NCBI GenBank assembly: GCA_021797555.1
Contig: JAJZZM010000013.1
Span: 124,001-188,000 of the forward strand
Direction: 5' to 3'
Length of the DNA: 64,000 bases
DNA from: Thermoplasmata archaeon
Lineage (GTDB): Archaea > Thermoplasmatota > Thermoplasmata > Thermoplasmatales > Thermoplasmataceae
A model generated the notes under the pieces. The model saw only the letters and a list, made by a program, of their open reading frames with translations, searched no databases and was not told where the DNA came from. The position numbers were made by a program, and so were the translations under genes. Positions 63,604 through 64,000 of the stretch are shown here, one piece after another (within the stretch, counting starts at the first letter, position 1; each line of letters opens with the position of its first letter).

Positions 63604-64000
63604 ATGTTTGCATCAGATGATAAATTAATGAAAGCCCGCGATTATGGATTGCTTGGCATGGCGCTTAATGTAATAGGCACAATAATATCACCGCTTATAC
63701 ACGTTTCGTTTATATTGAATATCGCAGGTATTTTATTAATTGTCTTTTCAATAAAAATTATATCCGATTATTACGGAAATAAAAATCCATTCAGATATAC
63801 CGTTGTAAGTTTTATTATATCAATTATAGGATATTTAATTTCAATATCTTTTATACTGCCAGCTTCATTTGCTTCCAGATTTGGCATTCTTTCCATTCTT
63901 TTTGCAGCAGGTCTAATCATATTGACTCTTTTCCTGGCATCAATTTTCCTGTATTTTGCATATGATGATATATCAGGATTAACAGGAATACACGAATTCC
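63604..64000 (+). CDS. DUF996 family membrane protein, N-terminal part (cut by window edge)
   Basis: 132 codons without a stop to the window end, from ATG 63604. It has a short cytosolic start (MFASDDKLMKARDYGLL), then four membrane spans: LNVIGTIISPLIHVSFILNIAGILLIVFSIKIISDYYG, with KNPFRYTVVSFIISIIG next, as in DUF996 proteins (a loop carrying NP/IF and the SDxY motif). The function of the family is unknown. No overlap with the IS remnant upstream (about 160 bp). Confidence 0.7.
   Translation, partial: MFASDDKLMKARDYGLLGMALNVIGTIISPLIHVSFILNIAGILLIVFSIKIISDYYGNKNPFRYTVVSFIISIIGYLISISFILPASFASRFGILSILFAAGLIILTLFLASIFLYFAYDDISGLTGIHEF

Overview
The window is AT-rich archaeal DNA, with heavy use of ATA and AGA codons, TATA-box promoters very close to start codons, and short GGTGAT- or GAGGT-type ribosome binding sites. 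The gene content points to the Thermoplasmatales, probably a Picrophilus- or Ferroplasma-like acidophile. The markers are a Thermoplasma-type glucose dehydrogenase, a TPP riboswitch in front of an MFS carrier, DUF211 next to a VIT-type transporter, archaeal Elp3, a Dpo4-like polymerase, TrmB regulators and IS1341-type TnpB debris. The assignment rests on reading the proteins and was not checked by alignment.

Layout. 1-8 kb: the start of an MTHFR-like gene, an EVE/PUA-like protein, a Nudix/uracil-DNA glycosylase fusion, a TPP-riboswitch-controlled MFS transporter, an orphan structured IS end, the VIT-DUF211 pair, prephenate dehydratase, a SpoIIM-like protein and a ClC channel. 8-13.5 kb: dinB, the gdh-folD overlap, an AhpD-like/methyltransferase pair and ribA. 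13.5-20.4 kb: tRNA-Ser, small acidic genes (including a 26-residue poly-aspartate ORF), a CoA-disulfide reductase-like enzyme, a GT2 enzyme, an orphan TrmB, a peroxiredoxin, a coiled-coil protein and two decayed tnpB genes. 20.4-35.9 kb: membrane glycan-type genes, PEP synthase, a COG3375 acetyltransferase, pirin, a family 5 UDG, an SDR, thiolase and a frameshifted cysteine synthase.

36-44.5 kb is a coherent uptake locus: a family-5 substrate-binding protein, two permeases, two ATPases, a TrmB regulator and a GH1 beta-glycosidase, with a perfect inverted repeat around the TATA box of the first gene. It is followed by transposase and transporter debris (44.6-46.6 kb), then Elp3, a class II aldolase, kdpFABC with a convergent tandem universal stress protein, and a HisA-like-pyrD-pyrK operon.

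57-64 kb is accessory: a less AT-rich HAD/MFS pair, IS remnants, and a sulfur-handling group (two DsrE-like proteins, a YeeE/YedE transporter and a small membrane protein). Divergent from the transporter is a CARF-like/winged-helix regulator whose promoter carries a near-perfect inverted repeat around the TATA box. This last arrangement is my best candidate for an undescribed regulatory system. No CRISPR array was seen.
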